From positions 37,138 to 101,137 of the forward strand of contig CAZIBG010000002.1 in NCBI GenBank assembly GCA_964536985.1: a stretch of DNA of 64,000 nucleotides, read 5' to 3'. Position 1 is the first letter of the stretch. Every line of letters begins with the position of its first letter. Below, piece by piece: positions 52,139-62,169 of the stretch. This DNA is from CAZIBG01 sp964536985. Lineage in GTDB: Bacteria > Patescibacteriota > Saccharimonadia > Saccharimonadales > AWTP1-31. Below the pieces are notes generated by a model, which was not told the DNA's origin, ran no database searches, and saw only the letters and a program-made list of their open reading frames with translations. A program made the position numbers and the translations under genes.

Positions 52139-55100
52139 TGAAATCCTCACTTAAGAAAATAACTAAACTGGCATCGAAACTCAGGATCAAGAGTGCCGCG
52201 AAGTTCAACACTCTTGTTTGCCTATCACTGGCGGCTGTAGTGGTGGCGATCTCGGGAGGTCCGGGAATCAACAACGCAGTCTTCACTCAAGACGACTGGA
52301 GCGGTGGACAAGGCTCTGGAGCCAATCAATATCAAAGCGCTGATAAAGTTATAACCAGTAATGCTGGTGAGGTAAGCGTAGATGGCAGCCCTAATCCCGA
52401 CAGCAATGCCTGGTGTAACGTTTCTACACCAACAGATTATTGCAACAACAGCTGGAAGAAGCGTGAGCCTATAACAATTAGTAACCCCTCAAGCACCCAA
52501 ACAGACACTCTAGTTCGGATAGCCCTCCCCGCTAAACCTGCCATGGCTAACGACATGCGAGATCTACGCTTTACCAACGAAGCCGGGACCACTGGATACA
52601 CTTACTACACCTCTCACTGGATAAGCGGCAACAAGGCATATGTCTGGGTTAAATTCCCAAGTCTGCCAAATGGCAATACAAACATATACGCATATTATGG
52701 CAATCGTAGCGCTTCTGCTGTTTCAGATATTTCAATCATGTACTGGACGGATAACTTCCATAGTGGTTCGACCGTGGATCCCACTTACTGGAGCGCTGAT
52801 GGCGAAACGATCACCAATGGTGAGGCGGTATCACTCAACCACCCCCATATGACAGCACCAGGAGGAACGGGATGGGATACTACCCAGACAAATTACACTT
52901 TCCAGTATGATGTGCGAATGATTGATTCATATTGCGACAGCGGTGGGGTATTCTCGAATGGCTTAGAGTCTGGATGGCCAAGTTACCAGACAAGCGCCAT
53001 TAAAGTTGCGGATATAAACTGCGGGTCCCGAAAATTTAACTTTGCCATCGCAACTGATGGTCTCAGTGGAACGTACGTAAATCAACCTTACTTCTTCGAC
53101 TATGGTTCGCGAGTGTCTATTCGCGTAAAGTCATACACCACGGGTGGCTACGACTACTACTACAGCGTTGATGATGGAAAAACATTCACTCAATTCGAAA
53201 ACTACACCCGCAACAATGCTCAACCTGTAAATGGAGATGCACTCTTCTTCAACCCAAGCCCACTAAATGGACTCGCCAGCAACATGACCGTAATGCCAAC
53301 ACAACCAGACTACGGTTTCACTATCGGCGATGAGCAAGGGTCAGACTGGTGCAACACATCTAACTGCGACAGCAGCTGGCCAATGCGTAAAGAAATTAAT
53401 ATCCGTAATAGCGGCGCGACCGAAACAGACAATCAAGTTAAAGTTTCATTTATAGCCGAGTACGATGTAAATGATTTTAGTGACCTTCGTTTTACGGATG
53501 AATCCGGAACACGAGATCTAAATTACTGGGTAGAGAAAACAGACACTCAAGCTGGCTATCCTCGTGCACATATCTGGGTTAAAGTTCCGATCCTAGAAAC
53601 CGGTTTCACAAAAATCTATCTATATCACAATAAGTCAGGTGTTTCGTCATTGTCTAATCCCGACACGACTATGGTCGCCACAGATAAATTCGCCACCGGC
53701 AACTACGAGAACTTCTGGACCATGAACCACCCCGAGGCAATCAGTATAAACACCGGCGAAGGAACGGCAACCATTGATCCGAGCTCAAGTGATAACAACT
53801 TACATATGGCTCTTAACGCACGGGAATACACTACGGCAGTGGAGTTTGATTTTAAGATTAATGCCGATAACATAAGCTGCTCATCCGGCCAAAGTTGCTG
53901 GCTTGGGTACACGGCCCTCACCGACTCAAGTTCTATAGAATATGCATACTATGCCTATCCTACCGTTGATGGAGGTGGCTATTTCTACATAAAGCAGACG
54001 AACGACGGAGCCGTTCAAACGTCTCCAAGCTTCAATGAGAATAATACGCCACTTAGATTTGATAGCGATCAATATATAAGAGTTCGCATAGTCGCCAATA
54101 TGGCGGGTGGCTACGATTATTACGTAAGCGGAAATGATGGCAAAACATTCATAAAAATTAATAACGATACCAACATCGACAACGTTAACTATGTATACTT
54201 CTCGACTGGCAACTGGAGTCAGGGTGCAGCACCAACTCTAAAAAATTACAGCGCCCGTAAGTTCTCTGCTAACATACAAACATCCGAAGCTGGCCGTACA
54301 GAATGGCTTGATGGCCACAACGGTACGCTTACATCGAATGTAATTGACGTCGGTGAAAAGTCGATACTTGGCGACATCGACCTAGGATATGTGGGTGGTG
54401 GCTACCCGGGATTCAAACTCCGGAGCTCACCAAACGCCGACATGAGCGACGCAGAAGACTTTAGGTTATGTAACTCAATTTTCGATGGGCAGCCTGCACT
54501 TAGTTCCGACTGTGTGACAGTTGGCGATCGTTACCTGCAGTATCAGCTTTACATTCCAACAACATCTAATTTGGACTTAAAGTACACATCCGTGACTATT
54601 AATTATGATAATGACGCGCTGGCGCCAAATATCCCCACAAACCTGACCATCCAAAAAGACACCGGCTCACCACCTAAAATAGTAGCGCCGGGTTCGTGGA
54701 CAAACGCTCAAAGACCATATCTGACATGGGACGCATCCATAGATAACGGGCCAGCTGGTGTAAAGGCTTACTGTCTTTACTTCGGGGAAGATGAGACTGC
54801 GGATCCAATTACAACATCAGGCAACCTGAAGCCCTATACATACGGTGGAGATTACACCGGGATTGACATTGGCGGCGCCTGCCAATACGCCACCAACCAG
54901 ACAGAACTTAATACAGCCTTGGATGATGTATTCCATTTCGATCTGCAAAGTAATCGCACATACTATCTGAGAATCAAGGCTATAGATAACATGGACAATA
55001 TCTCGACTGATGTCGCCCAGACAAGCTTCAAGCTTGATATGCAGAACCCCACCGCCCAGACTCTGGTCTCGATTCCTTCGGCATCGGGCTCTAAGATCTT

Positions 55101-57270
55101 CCACGTTAGCTGGCTAACCGGTCCGCTAATTTTCTATGGTGACGAAGACTCCGGGTTCGCCGGCATGAAGTACTGCTTGTCACCCGTCTACACCGGTGGT
55201 ACTGGTTGCGACCCCAACGACACTAACTGGTATGGATCTAGTCACACCAGTGGTAGCCTTTACGACACGACAGATGTAATTGATTTTGAGGATGGAGGCT
55301 TTGATACGGTGCCAGCCGATGCCGATCGATTAGATAACCAAATAGCGTTAGCCAACTTTGTAAGAGTAGCAGCGGTAGACTACGCAGGTAACTACCAAGT
55401 TGTCGGAACTGGGGTTATCGTGCTTACTCAAATGCCTGCGGCTCCGCCAGAGAACTTGCAAGTTAGTCCAAGCAGCAACACTCAAAATGCCTTCTCTTTC
55501 ACTTGGGATCAACCGCTATTTAGCTTGGGAAGTCGTGCCCAACTTGAATACTGCTGGACGGTGAATGAAGTTATTGCAGCCGATGGACGCAACTGCAACT
55601 GGACAGGTCGAAATGTCTATTCCCTAGCACAGAATGCCTATGCTACACAGCAAGGAGTGAACACATTACGCCTGATGACAAAAGATATTACCGGCAACTT
55701 TGATGCATCACAATTTGCCACCGCCACATTCACTGCCACCACAACAGCCCCGGGGGTACCGCGAGACCTGGAAAGTTCGGATGCCTCTACTCGAGCAACC
55801 AGTACTTGGAAGATTGCCCTGTCCTGGAACGCACCAACGCTACCTGGATCGGGGATCAATAAGTATCGCATCTTCCGATCAACCGACAATATAACCTTTT
55901 CCGAAGTTGGCTCAACAGCCAGCAGCAACACAGGTTTTGTAGATACTGGACTGAGCCAGGTTGACTACTATTACTACATCAAAGCATGTGACAATGCCAA
56001 CAGCTGTAGCGCCCCAAGTGCAAGCGTCATGCGCAAGCCTACCGGACGTTACACTACACCGCCACGACTTACGGCCGATACTGATCAACCAAAGATCGAC
56101 GATATCGGTACAAAAAAAGCAACCGTCTTCTGGTTTACCGACCGCGACAGCGACAGCAAGGTAGCCTTTGGGACAAAACCTGGAGAATACTTCCCGGAAG
56201 AAGTCGGAAACTCGACTCAAACGGGTAATCACTCCGTAAGACTAACCAACCTTCAGCCGGCAACTAAGTACTACTACATAACCAGGTGGACCGACAGCGA
56301 CGGAAACACTGGCGTATCCGAAGAGAAATCTTTCACCACCCTACCCGCGCCGACGATCAGTGAAGTAGAACCTAAAAATGTTTCAGTCGCGGCGGCAACG
56401 ATTACCTTCCGATCTAAAGATGCCAGCAAAGTAAATCTATACTTCGGTAAAGGTGATGGACTTGGTGGGTTCCAGTCAATTAATACAGCCACCAGGGAGT
56501 CCACGTATAGCATTCCACTGTCTGACCTTGATGATGGTACAAAATATACCTTCAAACTTAATGGTGTAGATTCTGACGGTAACGAGTTTGCAGGTAATTC
56601 CTATAACTTCACTACACCTGCACGACCAAAGATATCCAACCTACGCTTCCAGCCCGTTGCTGGCGCGCCAAGCAGTACTCAAAAAGTAAGCTGGACTACC
56701 AATGTTCCGTCTACAAGCAGTCTTAAGTACGGTCCGCAAGGAGGCAAACAAATTGATCTTCTTGATTCAAAATTAGTAACCGAACATGAAGTGACTATCA
56801 GTGACCTACTGGACAGCACTACCTACTCTCTGGTCGCACAGTCAGTAGATAACGCAGGCAATACAGCAATATCCGATTCGCAGGTATTCACTACCGCACT
56901 TGATACCCGCGCGCCAAAAATCACCAACTTTACCATAGAGAATTCAATTCGAGGCACAGGAGTAGAGGCCCGTGGTCAAGTAATCCTTTCGTGGACGACC
57001 GATGAGCCGGCCACTAGCCAAGTGGTATATGGCAAGGGGCAATCTGGAACGTTAACCAGCAGCACCGGCGAGGACACTCGGCTCACCAAGAATCATGTTG
57101 TAGTGGTTTCGGATCTTCCCGTTTCATCAATTTACCGATTACAGCCTGTTTCGCTCGATAAAGCTCGGAACACTACAAAAGGATCTGTTCAGACCGTAGT
57201 CGTTGGCCGTGGTAGCGACAATGTGTTCGGCATCATCCTGAGTGCCCTGCAGAAGATATTTGGAATCTGA
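52138..57270 (+). CDS. Giant secreted surface protein with two DUF2341 units, 1710 aa
   Basis: Paralog of the preceding gene. N-terminal TM (LVCLSLAAVVVAISGGPG), TQDDWSGGQG motif, a first DUF2341/lectin-like unit (about 90-400) and a second beginning DWCNTSNCDSSW near 403, then the same fibronectin-like C-terminal half (TADTDQPKIDDIGTKKATVFW, WTTDEPATSQVVYG) and tail GSDNVFGIILSALQKIFG. The extra unit accounts for its greater length. Long Asn/Asp/Ser/Gly-rich beta regions fit an extracellular fibre. Shares one base with the upstream stop. Confidence 0.85.
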   Translation: MKSSLKKITKLASKLRIKSAAKFNTLVCLSLAAVVVAISGGPGINNAVFTQDDWSGGQGSGANQYQSADKVITSNAGEVSVDGSPNPDSNAWCNVSTPTDYCNNSWKKREPITISNPSSTQTDTLVRIALPAKPAMANDMRDLRFTNEAGTTGYTYYTSHWISGNKAYVWVKFPSLPNGNTNIYAYYGNRSASAVSDISIMYWTDNFHSGSTVDPTYWSADGETITNGEAVSLNHPHMTAPGGTGWDTTQTNYTFQYDVRMIDSYCDSGGVFSNGLESGWPSYQTSAIKVADINCGSRKFNFAIATDGLSGTYVNQPYFFDYGSRVSIRVKSYTTGGYDYYYSVDDGKTFTQFENYTRNNAQPVNGDALFFNPSPLNGLASNMTVMPTQPDYGFTIGDEQGSDWCNTSNCDSSWPMRKEINIRNSGATETDNQVKVSFIAEYDVNDFSDLRFTDESGTRDLNYWVEKTDTQAGYPRAHIWVKVPILETGFTKIYLYHNKSGVSSLSNPDTTMVATDKFATGNYENFWTMNHPEAISINTGEGTATIDPSSSDNNLHMALNAREYTTAVEFDFKINADNISCSSGQSCWLGYTALTDSSSIEYAYYAYPTVDGGGYFYIKQTNDGAVQTSPSFNENNTPLRFDSDQYIRVRIVANMAGGYDYYVSGNDGKTFIKINNDTNIDNVNYVYFSTGNWSQGAAPTLKNYSARKFSANIQTSEAGRTEWLDGHNGTLTSNVIDVGEKSILGDIDLGYVGGGYPGFKLRSSPNADMSDAEDFRLCNSIFDGQPALSSDCVTVGDRYLQYQLYIPTTSNLDLKYTSVTINYDNDALAPNIPTNLTIQKDTGSPPKIVAPGSWTNAQRPYLTWDASIDNGPAGVKAYCLYFGEDETADPITTSGNLKPYTYGGDYTGIDIGGACQYATNQTELNTALDDVFHFDLQSNRTYYLRIKAIDNMDNISTDVAQTSFKLDMQNPTAQTLVSIPSASGSKIFHVSWLTGPLIFYGDEDSGFAGMKYCLSPVYTGGTGCDPNDTNWYGSSHTSGSLYDTTDVIDFEDGGFDTVPADADRLDNQIALANFVRVAAVDYAGNYQVVGTGVIVLTQMPAAPPENLQVSPSSNTQNAFSFTWDQPLFSLGSRAQLEYCWTVNEVIAADGRNCNWTGRNVYSLAQNAYATQQGVNTLRLMTKDITGNFDASQFATATFTATTTAPGVPRDLESSDASTRATSTWKIALSWNAPTLPGSGINKYRIFRSTDNITFSEVGSTASSNTGFVDTGLSQVDYYYYIKACDNANSCSAPSASVMRKPTGRYTTPPRLTADTDQPKIDDIGTKKATVFWFTDRDSDSKVAFGTKPGEYFPEEVGNSTQTGNHSVRLTNLQPATKYYYITRWTDSDGNTGVSEEKSFTTLPAPTISEVEPKNVSVAAATITFRSKDASKVNLYFGKGDGLGGFQSINTATRESTYSIPLSDLDDGTKYTFKLNGVDSDGNEFAGNSYNFTTPARPKISNLRFQPVAGAPSSTQKVSWTTNVPSTSSLKYGPQGGKQIDLLDSKLVTEHEVTISDLLDSTTYSLVAQSVDNAGNTAISDSQVFTTALDTRAPKITNFTIENSIRGTGVEARGQVILSWTTDEPATSQVVYGKGQSGTLTSSTGEDTRLTKNHVVVVSDLPVSSIYRLQPVSLDKARNTTKGSVQTVVVGRGSDNVFGIILSALQKIFGI

Positions 57271-57278
57271 TGACTAAT

Positions 57279-57307
57279 TTGTGCGAAATCCTTAACATCG
57301 GTATAAT
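57279..57307 (+). promoter_or_regulatory. Internal promoter before the ABC transporter genes
   Basis: TTGTGC (57279-57284), 17 bp, TATAAT (57302-57307); ATG 57329 follows after a leader of about 15 nt without a Shine-Dalgarno site. Confidence 0.6.
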
Positions 57308-57328
57308 AATTCTTAAGTTTAAATAGAT

Positions 57329-58111
57329 ATGACTGATAATTCTGTATTAGTAAAATTTCAGGGTGTGAGCAAAGAATACGTCACCCAAGAAGGCAACGTC
57401 AAAGTACTCAAAGACGTTAATTTCGAGATCCGCAAAAATACCTTCACCATTTTGTTCGGCCCTTCTGGTAGCGGTAAAACCACCATTCTTAATATGATCC
57501 TAGGGCTTTTAGTTCCAACATCTGGGGTAGTACAGGTAAACGGCCAAGGGCTGTACCAGATGAATCAAAACGATCGTGCCAAGTTTAGAGCTCGAAATTT
57601 TGGCACTGTCTACCAGACAAACAACTGGGTGAGCAGCCTTGATGTAATCGAAAATATCGCCCTTCCCTTGTATCTTTCAGGCATGTCGCGACCTGATGCT
57701 CACAAAGAAGCCATGGACAGCCTGAAGCGTGTTGACCTAGAAAAGTACGCCAAGTACCGACCGCAGGTACTTTCCGTCGGTCAGCAACAACGTATCTCTA
57801 TGGCTCGAGCCACCGTTGGAGTGCCGCTCTTACTCGTTGCCGATGAGCCTACCGGAAACCTTGATAGCAAGAATGGTGACATGATCATGAGCCTCATTAC
57901 TTCATTCAAGAACGAGCATAACTCTACCATTGTACTTGTCACTCACAACAGCGAATACCTTCCGCTCAGTGATCACCGTCTTTTTATATCTGACGGCGTG
58001 GTGACAGAAGATGAGGGTGGTTACCGGGGAGACGTCAGCGATAAGTTCAATAGTGTGGCAGCCATGATGAAGCTAGGCAACGCCGCCCGGGAGGTAAATC
58101 GTGGCAAGTAA
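57329..58111 (+). CDS. ABC transporter ATP-binding protein (MacB/LolD type)
   Basis: Walker A GPSGSGKTT (44-52), Q-loop VYQTNNWVSSLDVIENIALP, signature VLSVGQQQRISMARA, Walker B LLVADEPTGNLDS, H-loop VLVTHNSEY. 260 aa. The partner permease overlaps its 3' end by 11 nt. MacB-type systems move lipoproteins, peptides or act in stress signalling rather than bulk import, which suits its place after two giant surface proteins. Confidence 0.92.
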   Translation: MTDNSVLVKFQGVSKEYVTQEGNVKVLKDVNFEIRKNTFTILFGPSGSGKTTILNMILGLLVPTSGVVQVNGQGLYQMNQNDRAKFRARNFGTVYQTNNWVSSLDVIENIALPLYLSGMSRPDAHKEAMDSLKRVDLEKYAKYRPQVLSVGQQQRISMARATVGVPLLLVADEPTGNLDSKNGDMIMSLITSFKNEHNSTIVLVTHNSEYLPLSDHRLFISDGVVTEDEGGYRGDVSDKFNSVAAMMKLGNAAREVNRGK

Positions 58112-59372
58112 CAGCCCAACCGAACGGCCGATCATCGAGCGACGAAGCTCAAAAGACAAGCGATCCGAAAATCGGGGCGTTATTCAGCCTAGAATCTTAC
58201 TTCGAATGGCTTACAAGAACTTATTCTTCAAGAAACTCAGAACCACTCTGACACTTCTTGGTGTAATTATCGGAATCGGATCGATTGTATTCTTGCTTTC
58301 CTTTGGATTTGGACTGCAAAACCTCGTCAGCGAACAAGTCGTTGGATCTAACTCTGTCCAGACAATTGATGTCAGCACGCTTCGTTCTAAGGTTGTTAAG
58401 CTCAACCAGGAGAACATTAGCCGAATTAGTGACATCAACGGCGTGACCGAGGTTGCGAAATCATATAACACTGCTGGACGTATCAAGCTGAAAGGCTCCC
58501 AAACCGAGAGTGTGGTCTATGGAGTAAATTCAGGATTCATTGAGCTAAGTACGCTTGAATTTAAAGGTGGCGAGTCATTCGCCAAGGGCAAAACCAACCA
58601 GGTACTCATCAGTACATCTTTGGCGAAAGCCATAGGAATTACAAACTACGATAATCTGGATCGTCAGAAAATAAACTTATCATTTGACGCTTTAGTCGGC
58701 GACAGTGGCGATAAAAAAGTAGTCACCAAAGACTTTCAAGTTCGCGGAGTGTTTACCGGTGAAGCCCAGGCAGAAGCATTTATTGACGCTAGTCAGTTCG
58801 AGAATGCTGGCGTAAAAGATGCCACCCAACTAAAAGTGGTGGTTCCTAATAAGGATGAAATCTCTAACGTCCGTAAGACAATCGAGGGTCTCGGATTTAC
58901 CACAACATCACCACTGGATACCGTCGAGCAAATCAACCAGTTCTTCACCCTATTCCGTTACGTCCTGGTTGGATTTGGCGGCATTGGGATGATTGTTGCA
59001 ATCTTGGGTATGTTTAACACCCTTACTATCTCGTTGCTTGAGAGAACACGCGAAATTGGATTAATGATCTCGTTAGGTGCTCGAAAACAAGACATTCGTC
59101 GCATGTTTGTAACTGAAGCACTATTCTTGTCCATGCTTGGTGGCCTGATGGGTATTATCGGAGCAGTTATACTTGGCTTTATCGGCAACCTCATTCTCAA
59201 CAGTTTTGCCCACAGTAATGGAGTCAAGGGAACAGTTTCGGCTTTCACCATCTCTCCGACACTAGCATTAGTAATTCTTGGATTGAGCGGGTTAGTCGGT
59301 CTGGTAGTGGTCTACTTCCCTGCACAACGTGCATCGCAAACTGATCCTATTGAGGCCCTCCATAATGACTAA
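58101..59372 (+). CDS. MacB/FtsX-type ABC transporter permease
   Basis: TM1 (TLTLLGVIIGIGSIVFLLSFG) preceded by the MacB_PCD start (LLRMAYKNLFFKKLRTT), a periplasmic-type domain of about 220 residues, then three C-terminal TM helices (GFGGIGMIVAILGMFNTLTI, LGGLMGIIGAVILGFIGNLI, LALVILGLSGLVGLVVVYF) and the closing PAQRASQTDPIEALHND. GTG start at 58101 with GGGAGG upstream. 423 aa. Confidence 0.92.
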   Translation: MASNSPTERPIIERRSSKDKRSENRGVIQPRILLRMAYKNLFFKKLRTTLTLLGVIIGIGSIVFLLSFGFGLQNLVSEQVVGSNSVQTIDVSTLRSKVVKLNQENISRISDINGVTEVAKSYNTAGRIKLKGSQTESVVYGVNSGFIELSTLEFKGGESFAKGKTNQVLISTSLAKAIGITNYDNLDRQKINLSFDALVGDSGDKKVVTKDFQVRGVFTGEAQAEAFIDASQFENAGVKDATQLKVVVPNKDEISNVRKTIEGLGFTTTSPLDTVEQINQFFTLFRYVLVGFGGIGMIVAILGMFNTLTISLLERTREIGLMISLGARKQDIRRMFVTEALFLSMLGGLMGIIGAVILGFIGNLILNSFAHSNGVKGTVSAFTISPTLALVILGLSGLVGLVVVYFPAQRASQTDPIEALHND

Positions 59373-59730
59373 AGTGTTGGTCATCGAAGATGAAACCGTA
59401 CTTGCCGACGCCTATAAGATTGTCCTCGAAAAAGCGGGGTACGACGTCTATGTAGCCTATAGGGGGCAACAAGGTTTAGAGCTTGCAGCCATGCATAAAC
59501 CTAACGTAATTCTGCTTGATATGTTAATGCCAGAAATGAATGGAATTGATTTCCTGAAAGAGCTCAAGCCCAAACAGCTTCCCCATACCAAGGTATGCGT
59601 ACTGAGTAATATCGAAAATCCAGAGATCATGAAAGCTGCAACCAAACTTGGTGCAGTAGACTACCTCTTGAAGGTTAATTACACCCCCTATCAGATCGCG
59701 GATATAGTCGACAAACTCATAAAGAAATAA
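59365..59730 (+). CDS. CheY-like single-domain response regulator
   Basis: Receiver domain only, 121 aa: acidic pair IEDE at 7-10, phospho-acceptor D52 in VILLDMLMPEMNG, Ser in VLSNIE and Lys in YLLKVN. No DNA-binding output domain. ATG 59365 overlaps the permease stop by 8 nt, so it is expressed with the transporter. No histidine kinase in the window; how it acts is unknown, perhaps by protein-protein contact. Confidence 0.93.
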   Translation: MTKVLVIEDETVLADAYKIVLEKAGYDVYVAYRGQQGLELAAMHKPNVILLDMLMPEMNGIDFLKELKPKQLPHTKVCVLSNIENPEIMKAATKLGAVDYLLKVNYTPYQIADIVDKLIKK

Positions 59731-59731
59731 C

Positions 59732-61402
59732 ATGAAAACACCTTTAACTGTGACTCGCCGAGGAATACCACTCGTAGCACTATGTATTATTGCTGTTGTC
59801 TCGTTTTCTATTTTGCAGAAACCCGAGGTAAATAGCCCCTCGACTCCAAAACCATTATCGCCCACAACATCTAGTACTGGCTCCGCTGAATCAGCTCGAC
59901 GGAAGAGTACTGAGCAGGCCTCAAATTCCCCGTTAAAAACTCCTAGGCCAACAACATCAGATAGTCAGGTTGCCACAGAAAAAAAACTTCGACCGATCGC
60001 CAACCAAATACCTTATTACCTGCTTGGTAGTGTTAATGATCCGGGGTTTACCGCTAACTGGGCCAACACTTCTGTTCAGACCGGACGCGCATGGGATTTA
60101 GTAACCGGATCTAATGCGGTAAAGGTAGCAGTCATTGATACCGGCTTCGAGCTTAATCATGAAGACCTAGCGGGAAAGTGGGCGACTAACGCCGGCGAAA
60201 TGGGGCAAACGCAATTGGGCCAGTCCTGCTGGACAGGATCGGCAGTTGATAAGCAGGACAACAATTGTGACGATGACCAGAACGGATATATTGACGACTG
60301 GCGTGGTTACGATTTTTTCTACGATGATAATACGCCCCAAGCCGGTCAAGTAAATCCTACGGGCGAAGGCACCACACACGCCACCATGGTTTCTGGAGTG
60401 GTAGGAGCTACCGCCAACAACAATAAGGGTGGTGCCGGAATTGATCAGCAAGCACGGATACTTCCTTTGCAAGTATTTAGTGATGACGGCGAAGCCTATA
60501 CATTTAGTATCGTAGCCGCCATTGACTATGCCACAGCTCAGGGAGTAAAAGTAATTAACCTTAGCCTTGGTACAAACCAATACGACAGCGACCTTCTTGC
60601 CGCCATCAATGATGCTCAATCGGCTGGAGTTATAGTTGTTGCAGCCAGCGGCAACTGCGCCCTCAATGATCAGGTATTTTGTAACTCACTTGTGGCACCA
60701 GGCAGGATGACCTACCCTGCTCTATACCCTGCCGTACTCGCCGTGGGCGCTATGGCCAGCAATGGAACTCGTGCCGACTATTCTAGCTATGGCCCAAAGC
60801 TCGACATTGTTGCCCCTGGCAGCAACATCGGGCCATTGCCCGTTTACAACAATGGAGCCATAAATAGTTACGCGTCGGCAAGTGGCACATCATTTTCGGC
60901 TCCACTAGTGGCGGGCATGGCGGCCCTCCTTATTGCCCAGCGACCAAGCGCATCTGTCGTTGACATTCAGAACGCACTAACCGAGAGTACCCTCCGTCCT
61001 ACCGATATGGGCTCACAAATTCTGACTGATGCATATGGTTTTGGAGTCGCCAATGCTCATAGAGCTACGCTACTTAATCTGGCTCGGACACAAACATCTT
61101 TATTGGGCACCAGAGAATTATCGCCTCGCGAACCATCCAACGGCGCCATCTGGCGCTCATCAAGCGGCACATTAGGCTCGGACGAGTCAGTACTTGTTGG
61201 CTGTCGTGTTAGTGCTGCGGATATCTGTTCAATCTCGGCTCAAAAAGGAGCTGCAATCTCTCGGTTCAACTCTATAACAAACGGCAAAGCAGCTGATCTG
61301 CAATACATCTTTTTTACTGGGAGTAATCTTAGCGCGGGAGCTTGGGATATCGCCGTTCAGAATAACGCCGTCGGCAAGAGCATCGGCACACTCACGCGAT
61401 AA
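59732..61402 (+). CDS. Secreted subtilisin-like (S8) serine protease
   Basis: N-terminal signal/TM (GIPLVALCIIAVVSFSIL), Ser/Thr/Pro linker, then an S8 domain with triad D136 (VAVIDTGFELNHEDL), H216 (GTTHATMVSGVVGA) and S387 (SGTSFSAPLVAGMAALL), plus VVAASGNC oxyanion region. A C-terminal domain of about 110 aa follows. ATG lies one base after the receiver stop. Likely acts on envelope proteins, possibly maturing the two giant proteins encoded upstream (inference). Confidence 0.93.
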   Translation: MKTPLTVTRRGIPLVALCIIAVVSFSILQKPEVNSPSTPKPLSPTTSSTGSAESARRKSTEQASNSPLKTPRPTTSDSQVATEKKLRPIANQIPYYLLGSVNDPGFTANWANTSVQTGRAWDLVTGSNAVKVAVIDTGFELNHEDLAGKWATNAGEMGQTQLGQSCWTGSAVDKQDNNCDDDQNGYIDDWRGYDFFYDDNTPQAGQVNPTGEGTTHATMVSGVVGATANNNKGGAGIDQQARILPLQVFSDDGEAYTFSIVAAIDYATAQGVKVINLSLGTNQYDSDLLAAINDAQSAGVIVVAASGNCALNDQVFCNSLVAPGRMTYPALYPAVLAVGAMASNGTRADYSSYGPKLDIVAPGSNIGPLPVYNNGAINSYASASGTSFSAPLVAGMAALLIAQRPSASVVDIQNALTESTLRPTDMGSQILTDAYGFGVANAHRATLLNLARTQTSLLGTRELSPREPSNGAIWRSSSGTLGSDESVLVGCRVSAADICSISAQKGAAISRFNSITNGKAADLQYIFFTGSNLSAGAWDIAVQNNAVGKSIGTLTR

Positions 61403-61418
61403 GTAAGTCACTTACTGC

Positions 61419-62168
61419 CTATCTTGGCCAAACAATGCCGGCCGCAGTATCCGTATCGATAGATTCATCACGTAATTGGCGGATAAGCAAAGCGGCATCC
61501 GACTTTTGCTTTGCTAACAAATAACGTTTAATACGTGACTGATTAGCCAAATATATAGGGCTGTCCCTGCGTTTGGCCGGTGCAAAGCCATGCTCTAAGT
61601 GAAGCGATTTCCCCTTTACGCGCTGCAGCGGTCTACCGCTCAATACTTCACAAGCTAAGGCAAATGCTCCGTCTTCGTGGCCCCATCCTACAAAACCACT
61701 ATCGAACCCTCGCACTACATCCCACAGATCACGACGCACAATAATACATCCGCCTAGTGGTTGATTTCTGGTGTACTGAGTCATGTGCGACTGCCAATCA
61801 CTTGTCTCATCTGCCAGTAACATCTTTGTTCCATCGAAGTCTAATTCCCAACGCTCGGTATAAGGGTACGTTACGGCGCCCGTTTCTAGCGCCAACTTTA
61901 CCCCAGCTTGAATGTGCTGAGGATTGATCACGGTGTCGGCGTCATGAATCACCGCCACATCCCAATCTCCGGCCGCTGCCGCCGCCAGATTGCGAGCCAA
62001 GCTTAGGTTATAAAGCGCTGGAGTTTCTGGCCAATGTTCACCAATAAACAATGGGTAATCAAGTGTTTGATTGAGCCAACTATGCACATGTTGCCAAATT
62101 TTTATCCGTGATTGGTCTTTTGAACTGAATGGAACAAGTAGTACAACTCTAGGTGCAGTTTTAGGCAT
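61419..62168 (-). CDS. Glycosyltransferase (GT2 with galactosyltransferase-like C-terminus)
   Basis: GT-A fold: VVLLVPFSSKD start, SLARNLAAAAAGDWDVAVIHDADTV with the DxD metal site, then GGCIIVRRDLWDVVRGFDSGFVGWGHEDGAFA, the C-terminal galactosyltransferase motif. 249 aa from ATG 62168, one base after the stop of the upstream gene. No TM. Probably glycosylates a surface polymer or protein; adjacent to a secreted beta-helix protein gene. Confidence 0.85.
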   Translation of the reverse strand: MPKTAPRVVLLVPFSSKDQSRIKIWQHVHSWLNQTLDYPLFIGEHWPETPALYNLSLARNLAAAAAGDWDVAVIHDADTVINPQHIQAGVKLALETGAVTYPYTERWELDFDGTKMLLADETSDWQSHMTQYTRNQPLGGCIIVRRDLWDVVRGFDSGFVGWGHEDGAFALACEVLSGRPLQRVKGKSLHLEHGFAPAKRRDSPIYLANQSRIKRYLLAKQKSDAALLIRQLRDESIDTDTAAGIVWPR

Positions 62169-62169
62169 C

